From Arthrobacter ruber (lineage in GTDB: Bacteria > Actinomycetota > Actinomycetes > Actinomycetales > Micrococcaceae), in assembly GCF_002954225.1 (NCBI RefSeq), contig NZ_PPTH01000017.1, forward strand, positions 377,311 through 441,310: a stretch of 64,000 bases of DNA, written 5' to 3'. The notes below the pieces were generated by a model, which made no database searches, was not told the origin of the DNA, and saw only the letters and a list, made by a program, of their open reading frames with translations. Below are positions 1-11,054 of the stretch, one piece after another. The translations under genes and the position numbers were made by a program. Numbering within the stretch: position 1 is the first letter of the stretch; each line of letters begins with the position of its first letter.

Positions 1-1094
1 CATGTTCCTCCCTCATTGGTGCCCGGTGCGGGCGTGGGTGCTGCTATAGGACGGTGTTCGTCATGGGCCCGGGAGCTGGCGCCGCGCCGTTTGCGCTGCC
101 AGTTCCGGGACGCTGCGGCCACGGCGACGATGATGATCGCGCCCTGGACGCTGTCACGCCAGGTGGATTCGACGCCGAGGAAATTGAGGAGGGTGAACAG
201 CAGTTCGAGGGCGAAGGCGCCCGCCGCGGCGGAGAGGACCCAGCCACGTCCACCCCCGATCACCACACCGCCGAGGACGACGGCGGTGATCGCCGTGAAC
301 TCGTAGCCCTGGCCCACGGACGGGTGGACCCCGGCGTATCCCACGAGGATCACGCCGGCCGCGGTCGCTGCGAGGGAGGACAGCATGAACGCCCGCGTCC
401 GCACCCACCAGACGGAGGCGCCGGTCAGGGCCGCGGCCCGGGAGTTGTCCCCCACGGCCACGAGCGTGCGGCCGTAGGGCCTGCGCATCAGCCAGAAGGC
501 CGCGGCCGCGGTGGCGACGAGGATGAGCACGGGGTAGGGCAGCACCTCGAGGACGGGGACGTCCTGGATGCCGCCGCGGCCGATCTGCCGGAAGCTGTCC
601 GCCGGGTTGCCGGTGGCCGCGCCGCCCGTCCAGAACAGCACGAGGCCGAGCAGCGCCAGCATGGTCCCGAGGGTCACGATGAAGCTCGGCACCTTCAGGA
701 GTGTCGTCACGAGGCCGTTCACGAGGCCCACGAAGGCGCCGAACACGATCATCAGGGCCAGGACCGGGATGGTCCGGGACTCGTCCTGGCCGATCAGGTT
801 CCCGGCGATGATGACCTGCGCCGTCACCACCGATCCCATCGAGAGGTCGAACTCGCCCGAGACGATGACGAAGTACTGCCCGATCGCGGCGATCGCGATC
901 GGCGCCGTGCGCCCGATGAAGCGGATCAGGGAGCCGGGCTCCCCGAAGGAGGGGTTCGCGGCGAGGACGGCGAGGAAGAGGAGGGCGACGAGGACGAAGA
1001 TCGCACCGCTCGGGGTGCGCAGCGCACGGAGGACGCGTTCACCGCGGGGAGAGCGGTTCTGCTGCAGGACCGCACGGTCGGTGGCCACGCTCAT
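1..1094 (-). CDS. Sugar ABC transporter permease (RbsC/XylH family), stop at window edge
   Basis: Inner-membrane permease of a monosaccharide (ribose/xylose-type) importer. Reading from the ATG at 1094 gives 364 codons without a stop. The protein has several hydrophobic segments, the family sequence SGEFDLSMGSVV near residue 85 and the TLGTMLALLG segment near residue 145. Its ATG overlaps the TGA of the second permease as ATGA. The last two bases in the window are TG in frame, and an ATG lies at 3-1. The likely reading is another ATGA overlap with a further gene, so the coding sequence is almost complete here. The next gene is probably the substrate-binding protein, but it lies outside the window. 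Substrate unknown. Confidence 0.88.
   Translation of the reverse strand, partial: MSVATDRAVLQQNRSPRGERVLRALRTPSGAIFVLVALLFLAVLAANPSFGEPGSLIRFIGRTAPIAIAAIGQYFVIVSGEFDLSMGSVVTAQVIIAGNLIGQDESRTIPVLALMIVFGAFVGLVNGLVTTLLKVPSFIVTLGTMLALLGLVLFWTGGAATGNPADSFRQIGRGGIQDVPVLEVLPYPVLILVATAAAAFWLMRRPYGRTLVAVGDNSRAAALTGASVWWVRTRAFMLSSLAATAAGVILVGYAGVHPSVGQGYEFTAITAVVLGGVVIGGGRGWVLSAAAGAFALELLFTLLNFLGVESTWRDSVQGAIIIVAVAAASRNWQRKRRGASSRAHDEHRPIAAPTPAPGTNEGGT
6..14 (-). promoter_or_regulatory. Ribosome binding site for a gene that starts at the left edge
   Basis: On the minus strand GAGGGAGGA is followed by two bases and then an ATG at positions 3-1. This marks the start of another gene leaving the window on the left, translationally coupled to the permease. 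After an ATPase and two permeases, a sugar-binding lipoprotein is the expected member, but none of its sequence is visible. Confidence 0.6.
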
Positions 1095-2157
1095 GCCGAC
1101 ACCTCGTCCCGTGCGCCGGTGCCGTCGCCGCGCGACGGTCCCCCTTGCCGGGAGGTGCCGGGTCCCGGCGGTGGGGCGTCGTCATCATGGGCCGGCCCCC
1201 GGCCGAAGCGTGCGGGCCTGTGCACCACCTTGCGCCGTGCGTACACGGCCACGGCGACCACGATCACGATGCCCCGGACGACGTCCTTGAGGAAGGGGTT
1301 GACCTGCAGGACGCTCATGATGTTGTCCAGCATCGCGAAGATGAGGACGCCGCCGAGCGTGCCGATGAGCGAGCCCTTGCCACCCGCGAGGAGCGTCCCG
1401 CCGAGGACAACGGCGGCGATCGACAGGAGGTCGTACCCGCCCTGGGAACCGATGGTCGGGCTGCCGACGCCCAGGCGGGCCGCCAGCAGCAGGCCGGCGA
1501 GCCCCGCCATGGTGGAGCAGATCACGTGCGCCGCGATGACCGGGGTCCGCGTCCGGACGCCGGACATCCTCGCCACCGAGGCGTCGCCCCCCACGGCGTA
1601 CATCGCGTGACCCAGGCGCGTGGTGTTCAGCATGAGGAGCACGACGGCGGCGCACGCGAGCATGATCAGGGTCGAGACGGGGACGGGTCCGATCCCCGTG
1701 GCCCCGATGAGGCGGAACGCGAGCGGCGCCTGCCCCGCGCTGCCCTGGTAGTTGGATCCGAGGTAGCCGCTCACGATCAGCCCCATGCCGAGGGTCGCGA
1801 TGAAGCCGTGCACCTGCAGTCCTGCCACGACGGCGCCGTTGGCCAGGCCGATCAGGGCGGAGACGAGGAGCGCCGCGAGCACGGCCGGCAGGATGTTCCC
1901 GGGCTGGTTCGCCATGATCCCGGCGCCGATGAGGCTCGAGAGACTGATCACGTAGGGGACGGAGAGATCGAGGCTCCCGACGAGGATCACGAGTGTCTGG
2001 CCGATGGCGATGAACCCGAGGATGCTCGTGCCGGTCAGGATGTCGGAGACGTTGCCGGGGCTGAAGAAGTTGCGGCCCGCGGAGCCCACGAGGACCGTGC
2101 CCGCGATGATGGTCGCGAGGGCCACGAGGTAGACGATGTGCGTCGAGCTCAGGCGGT

Positions 2158-2161
<4 letters not shown>
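1091..2161 (-). CDS. Sugar ABC transporter permease (RbsC/XylH family)
   Basis: 356-residue inner-membrane permease, second of a tandem pair. Family features include the GSLDLSVPYVISLSSLIGA segment near residue 65 (equivalent to the GEFDLSMG stretch of its partner) and the GLQVHGFIATLGMGL stretch. The charged C-terminal tail is rich in Arg, Asp and Pro. The start is GTG at 2161, overlapping the TGA of the ATPase gene as GTGA. Two different permease genes instead of one used as a homodimer suggest a heterodimeric membrane domain, as in rhamnose- or autoinducer-2-type importers of the same superfamily. Confidence 0.9.
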
Positions 2162-3675
<1,514 letters not shown>

Positions 3676-3744
3676 GCGGCCACTGTGACACGACCTCCCA
3701 CTTTTGTCGAGGGACTGTCAAAAGATGCTTCCCGAACGTTATCG
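3676..3744. promoter_or_regulatory. Divergent intergenic region with a candidate operator
   Basis: The 69 bases between the transporter operon and the ROK gene hold an inverted pair CTTTTG (3701-3706) and CAAAAG (3719-3724) and the palindrome AACGTT (3735-3740). AT-rich dyads are typical ROK-repressor targets, so this is the expected place for autoregulation and transporter control. I could not identify convincing -35/-10 boxes for either direction. Confidence 0.35.
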
Positions 3745-5028
3745 ATGGAGGGGGGAGCCATTGGAAGTGCCGAGTGCTTTACTGAAAGGGTGCTCACTCC
3801 CTCGTCGATACGGGCTTCCACCAGCGACGCTGGACCTCCCCGGCGGCCCTCCGCCGTCGCCGGGTCAGGCGCGAGTGAGATCTTCCAGGTGCTCCGGGAC
3901 GGGAGGCCCCGCACCCGGGCGGAACTGGCGGAGCTCACCGGCCTCGCCCGGTCCACCGTCGCGGTGCGGATCGACGCGCTCATGTCGTTGGGGTTCGTGG
4001 CGCCCTTCGGCGGCGCGGCATCCACGGGCGGGCGTCCGCCGTCGTTGTTCGCCCTGAATCCGGGGGCCCGGGTGGTGATCGGTGCGGACCTCGGTGCCAC
4101 GCACGCGATCGTGATCCTCGCGGACCTCTCCGGGAAGGAGCTGGGACGCGAACAGCAGCAGATGAGCATCGGCGACGGCCCCGAGGCCGTCCTGGGCTGG
4201 CTGGCGACGGCCATCACGGGGCTCCTCGAGCGGGACGGCCGCACGGCGGGCGAGCTCGCCGCCGTCGGCATCGGCCTGCCGGGACCCGTCGAGCACGACA
4301 CGGGGCGCCCGATCAACCCGCCGATCATGCCCGGCTGGGACCGGTTCGACGTCCCTGGCCTGATCCAGCGCGACTTCCCCGTCCCCGTCCTCGTGGACAA
4401 CGACGTGAACATCATGGCGCTGGGCGAGCTGAACGCGAGCTGGCCCGGGGTGGAGGACCTCATGTTCATCAAGGTCGCCACGGGGATCGGAGCGGGGATC
4501 ATCCTGGGCGGAGTCCTGCAGCGCGGAGCGCAGGGCACAGCCGGCGACCTCGGCCATGTGCGGGTGCCCCGGGGCGGGGAGACCGTCTGCCGCTGCGGGA
4601 ACGTGGGGTGCCTGGAGGCGATCGCCGGCGGTCCCGCCCTGGCCGCGGCGCTGAGCGGGCCCGGCGGGAGGGCCCTGTCCGGCAGCCAGGACGTCGTCGA
4701 GCTCGTGCGCTCCGGCGACGTCCTGGCACTCCAGGCGGTGCGGCAGGCCGGCCGGGACATCGGCGACGTCCTCGCGACCTGCGTCAACCTCGTCAATCCG
4801 TCGGTGATCGTGGTCGGCGGGGCGCTGGCGCAGGCGGGGGAGCACCTCCTCGCGGGCGTCCGCGAGGTCGTGTACACGCGCTCGCTGCCCCTGGCCACCG
4901 AGCACCTGCGCATCGTCCCCTCGGTCACGGGGCAGAACGCCGGTGTGGCCGGGGCAGCCGTGCTCGCCATCTCGCACGTGCTCTCGCCCGAGGCGATCGA
5001 CGCCGCGAGCGCGCGCCTGGTCGGTTGA
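3745..5028 (+). CDS. ROK-family transcriptional regulator
   Basis: Sugar-responsive repressor of the NagC/Mlc/XylR type, about 427 residues from the ATG at 3745. A GTG at 3790 is an alternative start; the open frame extends far upstream but only as antisense of the transporter. An N-terminal winged helix (EIFQVLRDGRPRTRAELAEL, then TGLARSTVAVRIDALMSLG) is followed by the ROK kinase-like domain: VIGADLGATHAIVILADL, GIGLPGPVEHDTG, VDNDVNIMALGE and the zinc-binding CRCGNVGCLE motif. It is divergent from the sugar ABC operon and is the obvious candidate regulator of it. Confidence 0.9.
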   Translation: MEGGAIGSAECFTERVLTPSSIRASTSDAGPPRRPSAVAGSGASEIFQVLRDGRPRTRAELAELTGLARSTVAVRIDALMSLGFVAPFGGAASTGGRPPSLFALNPGARVVIGADLGATHAIVILADLSGKELGREQQQMSIGDGPEAVLGWLATAITGLLERDGRTAGELAAVGIGLPGPVEHDTGRPINPPIMPGWDRFDVPGLIQRDFPVPVLVDNDVNIMALGELNASWPGVEDLMFIKVATGIGAGIILGGVLQRGAQGTAGDLGHVRVPRGGETVCRCGNVGCLEAIAGGPALAAALSGPGGRALSGSQDVVELVRSGDVLALQAVRQAGRDIGDVLATCVNLVNPSVIVVGGALAQAGEHLLAGVREVVYTRSLPLATEHLRIVPSVTGQNAGVAGAAVLAISHVLSPEAIDAASARLVG

Positions 5029-5155
5029 CCGCTCGGCGCCCTGCGCCCGGTGTCCCTGGGTCCGTGGGTCCGGGTCCTACGACGACGGGAGCGGATGCGG
5101 CCGGACCGGCCCGGGCCGTGTCCGACGCCGTCGGGCCCGTCGATAGACTGGCCGC
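5029..5155 (+). promoter_or_regulatory. Leaderless-type promoter of pyrE
   Basis: TAGACT at 5144-5149 is a good -10 box. It ends six bases before the pyrE ATG, and no Shine-Dalgarno sequence is present, so transcription would begin at or next to the ATG. I see no clear -35. The same TANNNT-six bases-start geometry recurs at 7678, 31099 and 58204. Confidence 0.55.
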
Positions 5156-5731
5156 ATGACCGCCGAGACCTCCGCGCAGACCACCGACCGCTCCCGGCTC
5201 CTGGAGCTCATCAAGGAACTCGCCGTGGTGCACGAGCGCGTCACCCTCTCCAGCGGCGTCGAGGCCGACTACTACATCGACCTCCGCCGCATCACGCTCC
5301 ACCACGAGGCCTCGGTCCTCGTGGGCCGCGTCATGCTGCAGCTGCTCGACGACGCCGGGATCGCCTTCGAGGCGGCCGGCGGCCTCACGATGGGCGCAGA
5401 CCCGGTGGGGACCGCCGTGATGCACGCCGCCGCGCAGGCCGGCCGTCCGATCGACGCGTTCGTGGTGCGCAAGACCCAGAAGACGCACGGCATGGGTCGT
5501 CAGGTCGAGGGGCCCGAGGTCTCCGGGCGCCCCGTCGTCGTGCTCGAGGACACCTCGACCACGGGCGGCTCCGCGCTCACCGCCGTCGAGGGTGTGCGCC
5601 GGGCAGGGGGCGACGTGCGGGCAGTCGCGGTGATCGTGGACCGCAGCACGGGATCGAAGGAGCGCATCGAGACCGAAGCCGGAGTGCCGTATCTCTTCGC
5701 GTTCGGCAAGGACGAGCTCGGCCTCGCCTGA
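5156..5731 (+). CDS. pyrE: Orotate phosphoribosyltransferase
   Basis: 191-residue cytoplasmic enzyme that joins orotate and PRPP to give orotidine 5'-phosphate in pyrimidine synthesis. The PRPP-binding loop is VVVLEDTSTTGGSALTAVEG near residues 123-142. The N-terminal region has SGVEADYYIDLRRITLHHE, and FAFGKDELGL closes the chain, both typical of actinobacterial PyrE. It stands alone, away from the other pyr genes. It probably has a leaderless mRNA (see the promoter entry). Confidence 0.93.
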   Translation: MTAETSAQTTDRSRLLELIKELAVVHERVTLSSGVEADYYIDLRRITLHHEASVLVGRVMLQLLDDAGIAFEAAGGLTMGADPVGTAVMHAAAQAGRPIDAFVVRKTQKTHGMGRQVEGPEVSGRPVVVLEDTSTTGGSALTAVEGVRRAGGDVRAVAVIVDRSTGSKERIETEAGVPYLFAFGKDELGLA

Positions 5732-5735
5732 TCGC

Positions 5736-5745
5736 GGGGGGGGGG
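5736..5745 (+). repeat. Run of ten G residues between pyrE and the next gene
   Basis: A G10 homopolymer follows the pyrE stop codon by four bases and precedes the GTG of the next gene by 19 bases. It lies outside both reading frames, so length change would alter only the spacing ahead of the hydrolase start. It is also a typical place for an assembly length error. Confidence 0.9.
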
Positions 5746-5764
5746 TCGGCACGAGGATCGGTAC

Positions 5765-6805
5765 GTGACGAACGAGGACGCCGCGGCGGTGCAGCGGGCG
5801 TGGGACTTCCGGAAGTCCTCGCGGCGGTCCTTCCTGATCGGCTCGGCGGCAGCCGCGCTGGTGACCACGGATCTGGCATGCACGCGGTTCATCCAGTCCC
5901 AGCGGAACCGCACGCGGATCCTGCCGCTCGACGACGAGTCCGCGCGCGCCCGGTTCCCCGACGACCGCTGGATCCTCTTCCCCGGGTACAAGACCAGCTG
6001 GGAGGAGGGGCTCTGGATCTTCAATTCCCTGCAACCCGTGCTGTCCAGGCGGGCTCAGTCGGCCGTCATGGGCTACTCCAACCGGGGCCTGGACATCGAC
6101 AACGTCGTGGCCACGATGTACCGGTACGTGGAGAACTTCCGCCTCCGCAGGCTCTACTTCTACGGGCACAGTTTCGGCGGGATGGTGGCCGTGGAGGTCG
6201 CCGCCCGGCTGCGTACCCGGGGGATCCCCGTGGAGCTGATCCTGCTCGACTCCTCACCGTCCAGCAGGTTCGACGTCCGGGACAAGCGCATGTTCGAGGG
6301 GGTGGTGCGCCTCTACGAGGCGGGGGTGGGCGTGCCCATCAGCCTGCGTGGGACCTATGAACTGGGCGAGCGGATCGCCCACAAGAACGAGCGGACCTGG
6401 AGCCAGATCGTGGACCAGACGCTCGAGCAGGTCTCCCCGCTGGCGCCCAGCAGCAGACTCATCCAGTCGCAGTCCTCGTACATCTACCATTTCGACCTCC
6501 TCCCGTTCCGGGGGTCCCTCGGCGACACGAAGGTGGTCTTCGTGGGGAACCCGCACGACCGCGTCGTGGACTACGCGACGGCCCGCGCCGGCTGGGCGCG
6601 GGAGCTGCCCCTCAACGTGGTGTCGGTGGATCACGTGACGGAGGGTGCGTTGCCCGCGCACGCCAGCCCGCAGTGGAACCCGGGTGTCTACCAGGACATC
6701 GTCGCCGCCGTCCAGCGCAGGTACGTCCCCTTCCCGCGCGGCGGCGGCGTGCAGCGCGCCGTCGTGGCCGGCGGTGCGCCCGACGGCGGGCCGGCCCAGG
6801 TCTGA
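5765..6805 (+). CDS. Tat-exported alpha/beta-hydrolase-like protein
   Basis: 346 residues from a GTG start. The N-terminus carries a twin-arginine motif, SSRRSFLIGSAAAAL (about residues 19-33), indicating folded export by Tat. A cysteine follows the hydrophobic stretch (DLAC) but does not match a good lipobox. The body has a lipase/thioesterase-type nucleophile elbow, GHSFGGMVAVEVA (near residue 139), with plausible acid (VGNPHDRVVD) and histidine (VSVDHVTEG) positions in order. I do not recognise the exact family or substrate. It follows pyrE by 34 bases, separated by the G10 run. Confidence 0.7.
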   Translation: MTNEDAAAVQRAWDFRKSSRRSFLIGSAAAALVTTDLACTRFIQSQRNRTRILPLDDESARARFPDDRWILFPGYKTSWEEGLWIFNSLQPVLSRRAQSAVMGYSNRGLDIDNVVATMYRYVENFRLRRLYFYGHSFGGMVAVEVAARLRTRGIPVELILLDSSPSSRFDVRDKRMFEGVVRLYEAGVGVPISLRGTYELGERIAHKNERTWSQIVDQTLEQVSPLAPSSRLIQSQSSYIYHFDLLPFRGSLGDTKVVFVGNPHDRVVDYATARAGWARELPLNVVSVDHVTEGALPAHASPQWNPGVYQDIVAAVQRRYVPFPRGGGVQRAVVAGGAPDGGPAQV

Positions 6806-6839
6806 CCGGCCCGAATCCGACCGGCCCGAGGCCGACCGG

Positions 6840-7619
6840 TCAGACCTGGTCGATCAGGTCCGCCACGGAGTTGCACGTCTGCGCCGGCCGGAACGGATAG
6901 GCGTTGATGTCCTCGGGCTGCGTGATACCGCTGAGCACGAGGACCGTGTGCAGCCCGGCTTCCATGCCCGCGATGATGTCCGTGTCCATGCGGTCGCCGA
7001 TCATCGCCGTCGTCTCGGAGTGCGCGTCGATCCGGTTCATGGCCGAGCGGAACATCATGGGATTCGGCTTGCCCACGATGTACGGAACCCGGCTGGTCGC
7101 CGCCGTGATCATGGCCGCGATCGCGCCCGTCGCCGGCAGTAACCCCTCCTTCGACGGACCTGTCACGTCGGGGTTCGTGGCGATGAACCGGGCGCCCTCC
7201 AGGATCAGGCGGACGGCTTTCGTGATCGCCTCGAACGAGTACGTGCGGGTCTCGCCGAGCACCACGTAGTCGGGGTTCGTGTCCGTGAGGACGAACCCCG
7301 CCTCGTGCAGCGCCGTCGTGAGTCCAGCCTCACCGATCACGTAGGCCCTGCCGCCCGGCAACTGGTCGCTCAGGAACTGCGCCGTGGCCAGCGCGGAGGT
7401 CCAGAGGTTCTCCTCGGGGATCTCCAGTCCCGAGGCCTTCAGGCGCGCGGCAAGATCGCGTGGCGTGTAGATGGAGTTGTTGGTCAGGACCAGGAACCGC
7501 TTGGAGGTGGTGACCCACCGCTCGATCAGCTCGGCGGCGCCGGGGATGGCGTGGTTCTCGTGCACCAGTACGCCGTCCATGTCGGTGAGCCAGCACTCGA
7601 TGTGTTCGTTCTCGCGCAT
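6840..7619 (-). CDS. HAD-superfamily IIA phosphatase (NagD-like)
   Basis: 259-residue cytoplasmic HAD hydrolase. Motif I is WLTDMDGVLVHE near the N-terminus, motif II VLTNNS, the lysine motif VGKPNPMMF and motif IV MIGDRMDTDI. The C2-type cap between motifs II and III is typical of NagD/4-nitrophenylphosphatase relatives that act on nucleotide or sugar phosphates. ATG at 7619 was chosen because GGAAGGA lies just upstream; the frame opens further upstream without support. Ends 34 bases from the hydrolase gene, convergent with it. Confidence 0.88.
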   Translation of the reverse strand: MRENEHIECWLTDMDGVLVHENHAIPGAAELIERWVTTSKRFLVLTNNSIYTPRDLAARLKASGLEIPEENLWTSALATAQFLSDQLPGGRAYVIGEAGLTTALHEAGFVLTDTNPDYVVLGETRTYSFEAITKAVRLILEGARFIATNPDVTGPSKEGLLPATGAIAAMITAATSRVPYIVGKPNPMMFRSAMNRIDAHSETTAMIGDRMDTDIIAGMEAGLHTVLVLSGITQPEDINAYPFRPAQTCNSVADLIDQV

Positions 7620-7677
7620 GGGTGTCCTTCCAAGGGAGTTGACCGTCCGCCGCCAGTCTCCCACCTCCCGTGCCGTC

Positions 7678-7689
7678 TACGCTTGAACG
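7678..7689 (+). promoter_or_regulatory. Leaderless-type promoter of the SpoU methyltransferase gene
   Basis: TACGCT (7678-7683) is a -10-like hexamer ending six bases before the GTG at 7690. There is no Shine-Dalgarno sequence, consistent with a leaderless transcript. No clear -35 is visible. Confidence 0.5.
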
Positions 7690-8364
7690 GTGAACCAATC
7701 CCTCCCGAACTCCGGCTCCCCCCTGCCCGTCCCCGAGGGGCCGCCTGTCGGCGTCGGACCCTGGGAGGGCGAGTGGCCCGACGGCGACCACTGGGACCGC
7801 GAGCTGCTGGCGGCCGGTGACACCCGGAACGTCACCGACGGCTACCGGTACTGGACGCACGAGGCGATCGTGGCGGACCTCGACGAGCGGCGGCACGGCT
7901 TCCACGTCGCCATCGAGAACTGGCAGCACGACCTCAACATCGGGTCCGTGGTGCGCACGGCCAACGCGTTCCTCGCCAAGGAGGTCCACATCATCGGACG
8001 ACGGCGGTGGAACCGGCGCGGCGCCATGGTCACGGACCGCTACCAGCACGTCCGCCACCACCCCACGGTCGCCGACTTCACGGCCTGGGCGGACGCCGAG
8101 GGGCTGGCGGTGATCGGGATCGACAACTTCCCCGACTCGGTGCCGCTGGAGACATACGACCTGCCCGAGAAGTGCGTGCTCGTGTTCGGGCAGGAGGGGC
8201 CCGGTCTTTCCCCCGAGGTGCACGAGGCCGCCGAGGCCACGCTCTCGATCGCGCAGTTCGGGTCCACGCGCTCCATCAACGCCTCCGCGGCGGCCGCGAT
8301 CGCCATGCACGGCTGGATCCGCCGGCACGTGTTCGGCCAGCAGGTGTTCGGCCAGCACGTCTGA
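7690..8364 (+). CDS. TrmH/SpoU-family RNA 2'-O-methyltransferase
   Basis: 224-residue SPOUT methyltransferase, expected to methylate ribose 2'-OH in tRNA or rRNA with SAM. The three family motifs are present: NWQHDLNIGSVVRTANAF (motif 1), VLVFGQEGPGLSPE (motif 2) and STRSINASAAAAIAMHGW (motif 3). The long Asp/Trp-rich N-terminal extension is usual in actinobacterial members. The C-terminus ends in a tandem five-residue duplication, VFGQQ-VFGQH, encoded by two 15-base copies (8329-8343, 8344-8358) differing at one base. The exact target nucleotide cannot be assigned. Confidence 0.88.
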   Translation: MNQSLPNSGSPLPVPEGPPVGVGPWEGEWPDGDHWDRELLAAGDTRNVTDGYRYWTHEAIVADLDERRHGFHVAIENWQHDLNIGSVVRTANAFLAKEVHIIGRRRWNRRGAMVTDRYQHVRHHPTVADFTAWADAEGLAVIGIDNFPDSVPLETYDLPEKCVLVFGQEGPGLSPEVHEAAEATLSIAQFGSTRSINASAAAAIAMHGWIRRHVFGQQVFGQHV

Positions 8365-8496
8365 CGGGTCACGGCGTGGTCGCACCCGCCGTTCCGCCGT
8401 GGCCCGGCCCGGGGTCCGGCTGCCGTCCCTCCTGCGCCCGGCAGGCGTGCTCGCTAGGATGATGCAAGCACTTCCCACCACTAAGGAGTCCTCAGC

Positions 8497-9516
<1,020 letters not shown>

Positions 9517-9520
9517 CCCG

Positions 9521-9940
9521 ATGTCCGACGAGTTCCGGAAGAACCTGCTGGGGCCCGAGCCCACCCTCCTCCCCGAGGAGCCCGACGTCGTCGACCGCCT
9601 CGCGGCCGGTGACGAGGCCGTGGACCTCGCGGCGAAACACCCGACGTCGTCGCTCGTCTGGGCGATCCTGGCGGACGAGGCGTACGCCGAGGGCCGGACC
9701 ATCGAGTCCTACGCCTACGCCCGCACCGGCTACCACCGCGGCCTCGATGCGCTCCGTCGCAGCGGGTGGCGCGGCGCCGGTCCCATCCCGTACTCGCACG
9801 AGCCCAACCGCGGCTTCCTCCGCGCGCTCTACGCACTCGGCCGCGCCGCCGCGTCGATCGGCGAGATCGAGGAAGCGGAGCGGATCGCCGTGTTCCTCAG
9901 GGAGTCGGACCCCGAGGCGAGCGCGCAGCTCGCGGGCTGA
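9521..9940 (+). CDS. DUF3151 protein, cotranscribed with fba
   Basis: 139-residue soluble protein of the actinobacterial DUF3151 family. It has the conserved stretches LLGPEPTLLPEEPDV, AYARTGYHRGLDALRRSGW and GPIPYSHEPNRGFLRAL, and a helical C-terminus. It starts four bases after fba, so the two are almost surely one transcription unit. The function is unknown; constant association with fba hints at a role in central carbon metabolism or its control. Confidence 0.88.
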   Translation: MSDEFRKNLLGPEPTLLPEEPDVVDRLAAGDEAVDLAAKHPTSSLVWAILADEAYAEGRTIESYAYARTGYHRGLDALRRSGWRGAGPIPYSHEPNRGFLRALYALGRAAASIGEIEEAERIAVFLRESDPEASAQLAG

Positions 9941-9982
9941 CCCACTCCCTGGCCGCCGCGGCGTGCGCCGCTCCGGCGGAGG

Positions 9983-10033
9983 GAGAGCAGAGATGACGGG
10001 ATCCGCTCCGGTGGGCCCGTCATTTCTGCTCTC
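9983..10033. terminator. Long hairpin after the fba operon
   Basis: An 18-base stem with one G-T pair (9983-10000 with 10016-10033) encloses a 15-base loop. No T-run follows, so it would act as a structure-dependent terminator or 3'-end stabiliser for fba-DUF3151. It is the most stable structure between 9941 and 10184; nothing else coding is visible there. Confidence 0.7.
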
Positions 10034-10184
10034 TGCGCTCGGCGTCCCACCACCCGACTACGGGGTCCGGTACTCGGCTGCGCTGCCATAAACGAGTAGT
10101 CCCCATTCTTGTGCCGATGTGACCAACGCGACCAGAGTTAAAAGCTCCACAGACGGTGGTGAGGCGAACGGAAGTGGGGCTGGA

Positions 10185-10388
10185 ATGTCCACGAACATCA
10201 ATGCGGGGCAGTTGTACACGGTGGCGGAAGTTGCGGCCATGATGAGGGTCTCGAAGATGACGGTCTACCGGATGGTGCAGTCGGGCACCATCCAGAGCAT
10301 CCGGTTCGGGAGATCCTACCGCGTGCCGCAGAGCGCGGTGCGGGACTACCTCGAGGCGGCCAACCGCGGATCGGACTACTCGATCTGA
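10185..10388 (+). CDS. Small excisionase-type helix-turn-helix protein (BldC/Rv0500A-like)
   Basis: 67 residues from ATG 10185; an in-frame GTG at 10119 would give 89. The core, LYTVAEVAAMMRVSKMTVYR followed by a wing FGRSYRVPQSAVRDYLE, is a MerR-type HTH like phage excisionases, but no integrase or prophage gene is nearby. Such stand-alone proteins (for example Rv0500A, and more distantly BldC) are conserved actinobacterial DNA-binding proteins. The codon use matches its neighbours. Most likely a chromosomal regulator, not a mobile-element remnant. Confidence 0.8.
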   Translation: MSTNINAGQLYTVAEVAAMMRVSKMTVYRMVQSGTIQSIRFGRSYRVPQSAVRDYLEAANRGSDYSI

Positions 10389-10556
10389 TCGCTGCACGCG
10401 GGCCCCGGACGTCCACGGGGCCCGCTGCAGGGATGGCCGGCACCTCCGAACGAAGGCGATGCCGCACGCCCATTCAAGGCGGGTCGATGCCGTTTTCCTT
10501 GAAGTATGTATTGATTAACGATAGCTTTGTGCTGAGAATCAGCAGAAGGAGCTGTC
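10389..10556 (+). promoter_or_regulatory. AT-richer leader and promoter region of the DUF2975 operon
   Basis: From about 10495 to 10540 the sequence is clearly AT-richer than its surroundings. TTGAAG (10499-10504), a 17-base spacer and TAGCTT (10522-10527) form a plausible but weak promoter. AAGGAG at 10545-10550 is the ribosome binding site for the ATG at 10557. The rest shows nothing recognisable. Confidence 0.4.
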
Positions 10557-11054
10557 ATGGGAAAATCTACCGTCCTCGCCCTGCGGATCGTGCTGTGCAT
10601 GATGTTCGCGGGCTCCGTCTTCATCCAGGTGGTCATGGTGCCACTTCTGGGGGTCGACCTGGAGCAGGCCGACCCCGATGTGGCGCTCATCCGCACGCCG
10701 CTGGTGGTGCTCACCGTGCTGACGATCCTCGCCCTGCAGGTCGCGATGGTCTGCGTCTGGGGACTGCTGGCCATGGTGCGGCAGGGGACGGTCTTCTCGG
10801 GTGCGGCCTTCCGGCTGGTGAACATCGTGATCGGGGCGTTCACCGCAGCCAGCCTGCTGACCTTCGGGCTGGGCGTCGCGCTGGCTCCGGGCGAGGCTGT
10901 GGCGCCGGGAGTGGTGCTGCTGATCGGCGGCATGGCCGTGTGCATCGCGGCCGTGGCGCTGATCGTGCTGGTGCTCAGGGCGCTGCTGGTGCAGGCGGTG
11001 GACCGGGACGCCGAGGCCCGTCAGCTGCGCACCGAGCTGGACGAGGTGATCTGA
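10557..11054 (+). CDS. DUF2975 membrane protein
   Basis: 165-residue integral membrane protein with four predicted helices (about residues 8-28, 48-72, 85-107 and 118-143) and a charged C-terminal tail. This is the DUF2975 pattern, whose members are almost always paired with a small Xre regulator of the YozG type, as here: the TGA overlaps the Xre ATG by one base. Function unknown. The paired arrangement suggests that the membrane protein and the regulator act together. Confidence 0.85.
   Translation: MGKSTVLALRIVLCMMFAGSVFIQVVMVPLLGVDLEQADPDVALIRTPLVVLTVLTILALQVAMVCVWGLLAMVRQGTVFSGAAFRLVNIVIGAFTAASLLTFGLGVALAPGEAVAPGVVLLIGGMAVCIAAVALIVLVLRALLVQAVDRDAEARQLRTELDEVI

Noticed and set aside
5736..5745. 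G10 run as a frameshift site within pyrE
   Set aside because: The pyrE TGA at 5729-5731 precedes the run, so slippage cannot alter PyrE.
10185..10388. Excisionase-like gene as a sign of a prophage or integrative element
   Set aside because: No integrase, repeats or phage genes nearby, and similar stand-alone HTH proteins are chromosomal in many actinobacteria.
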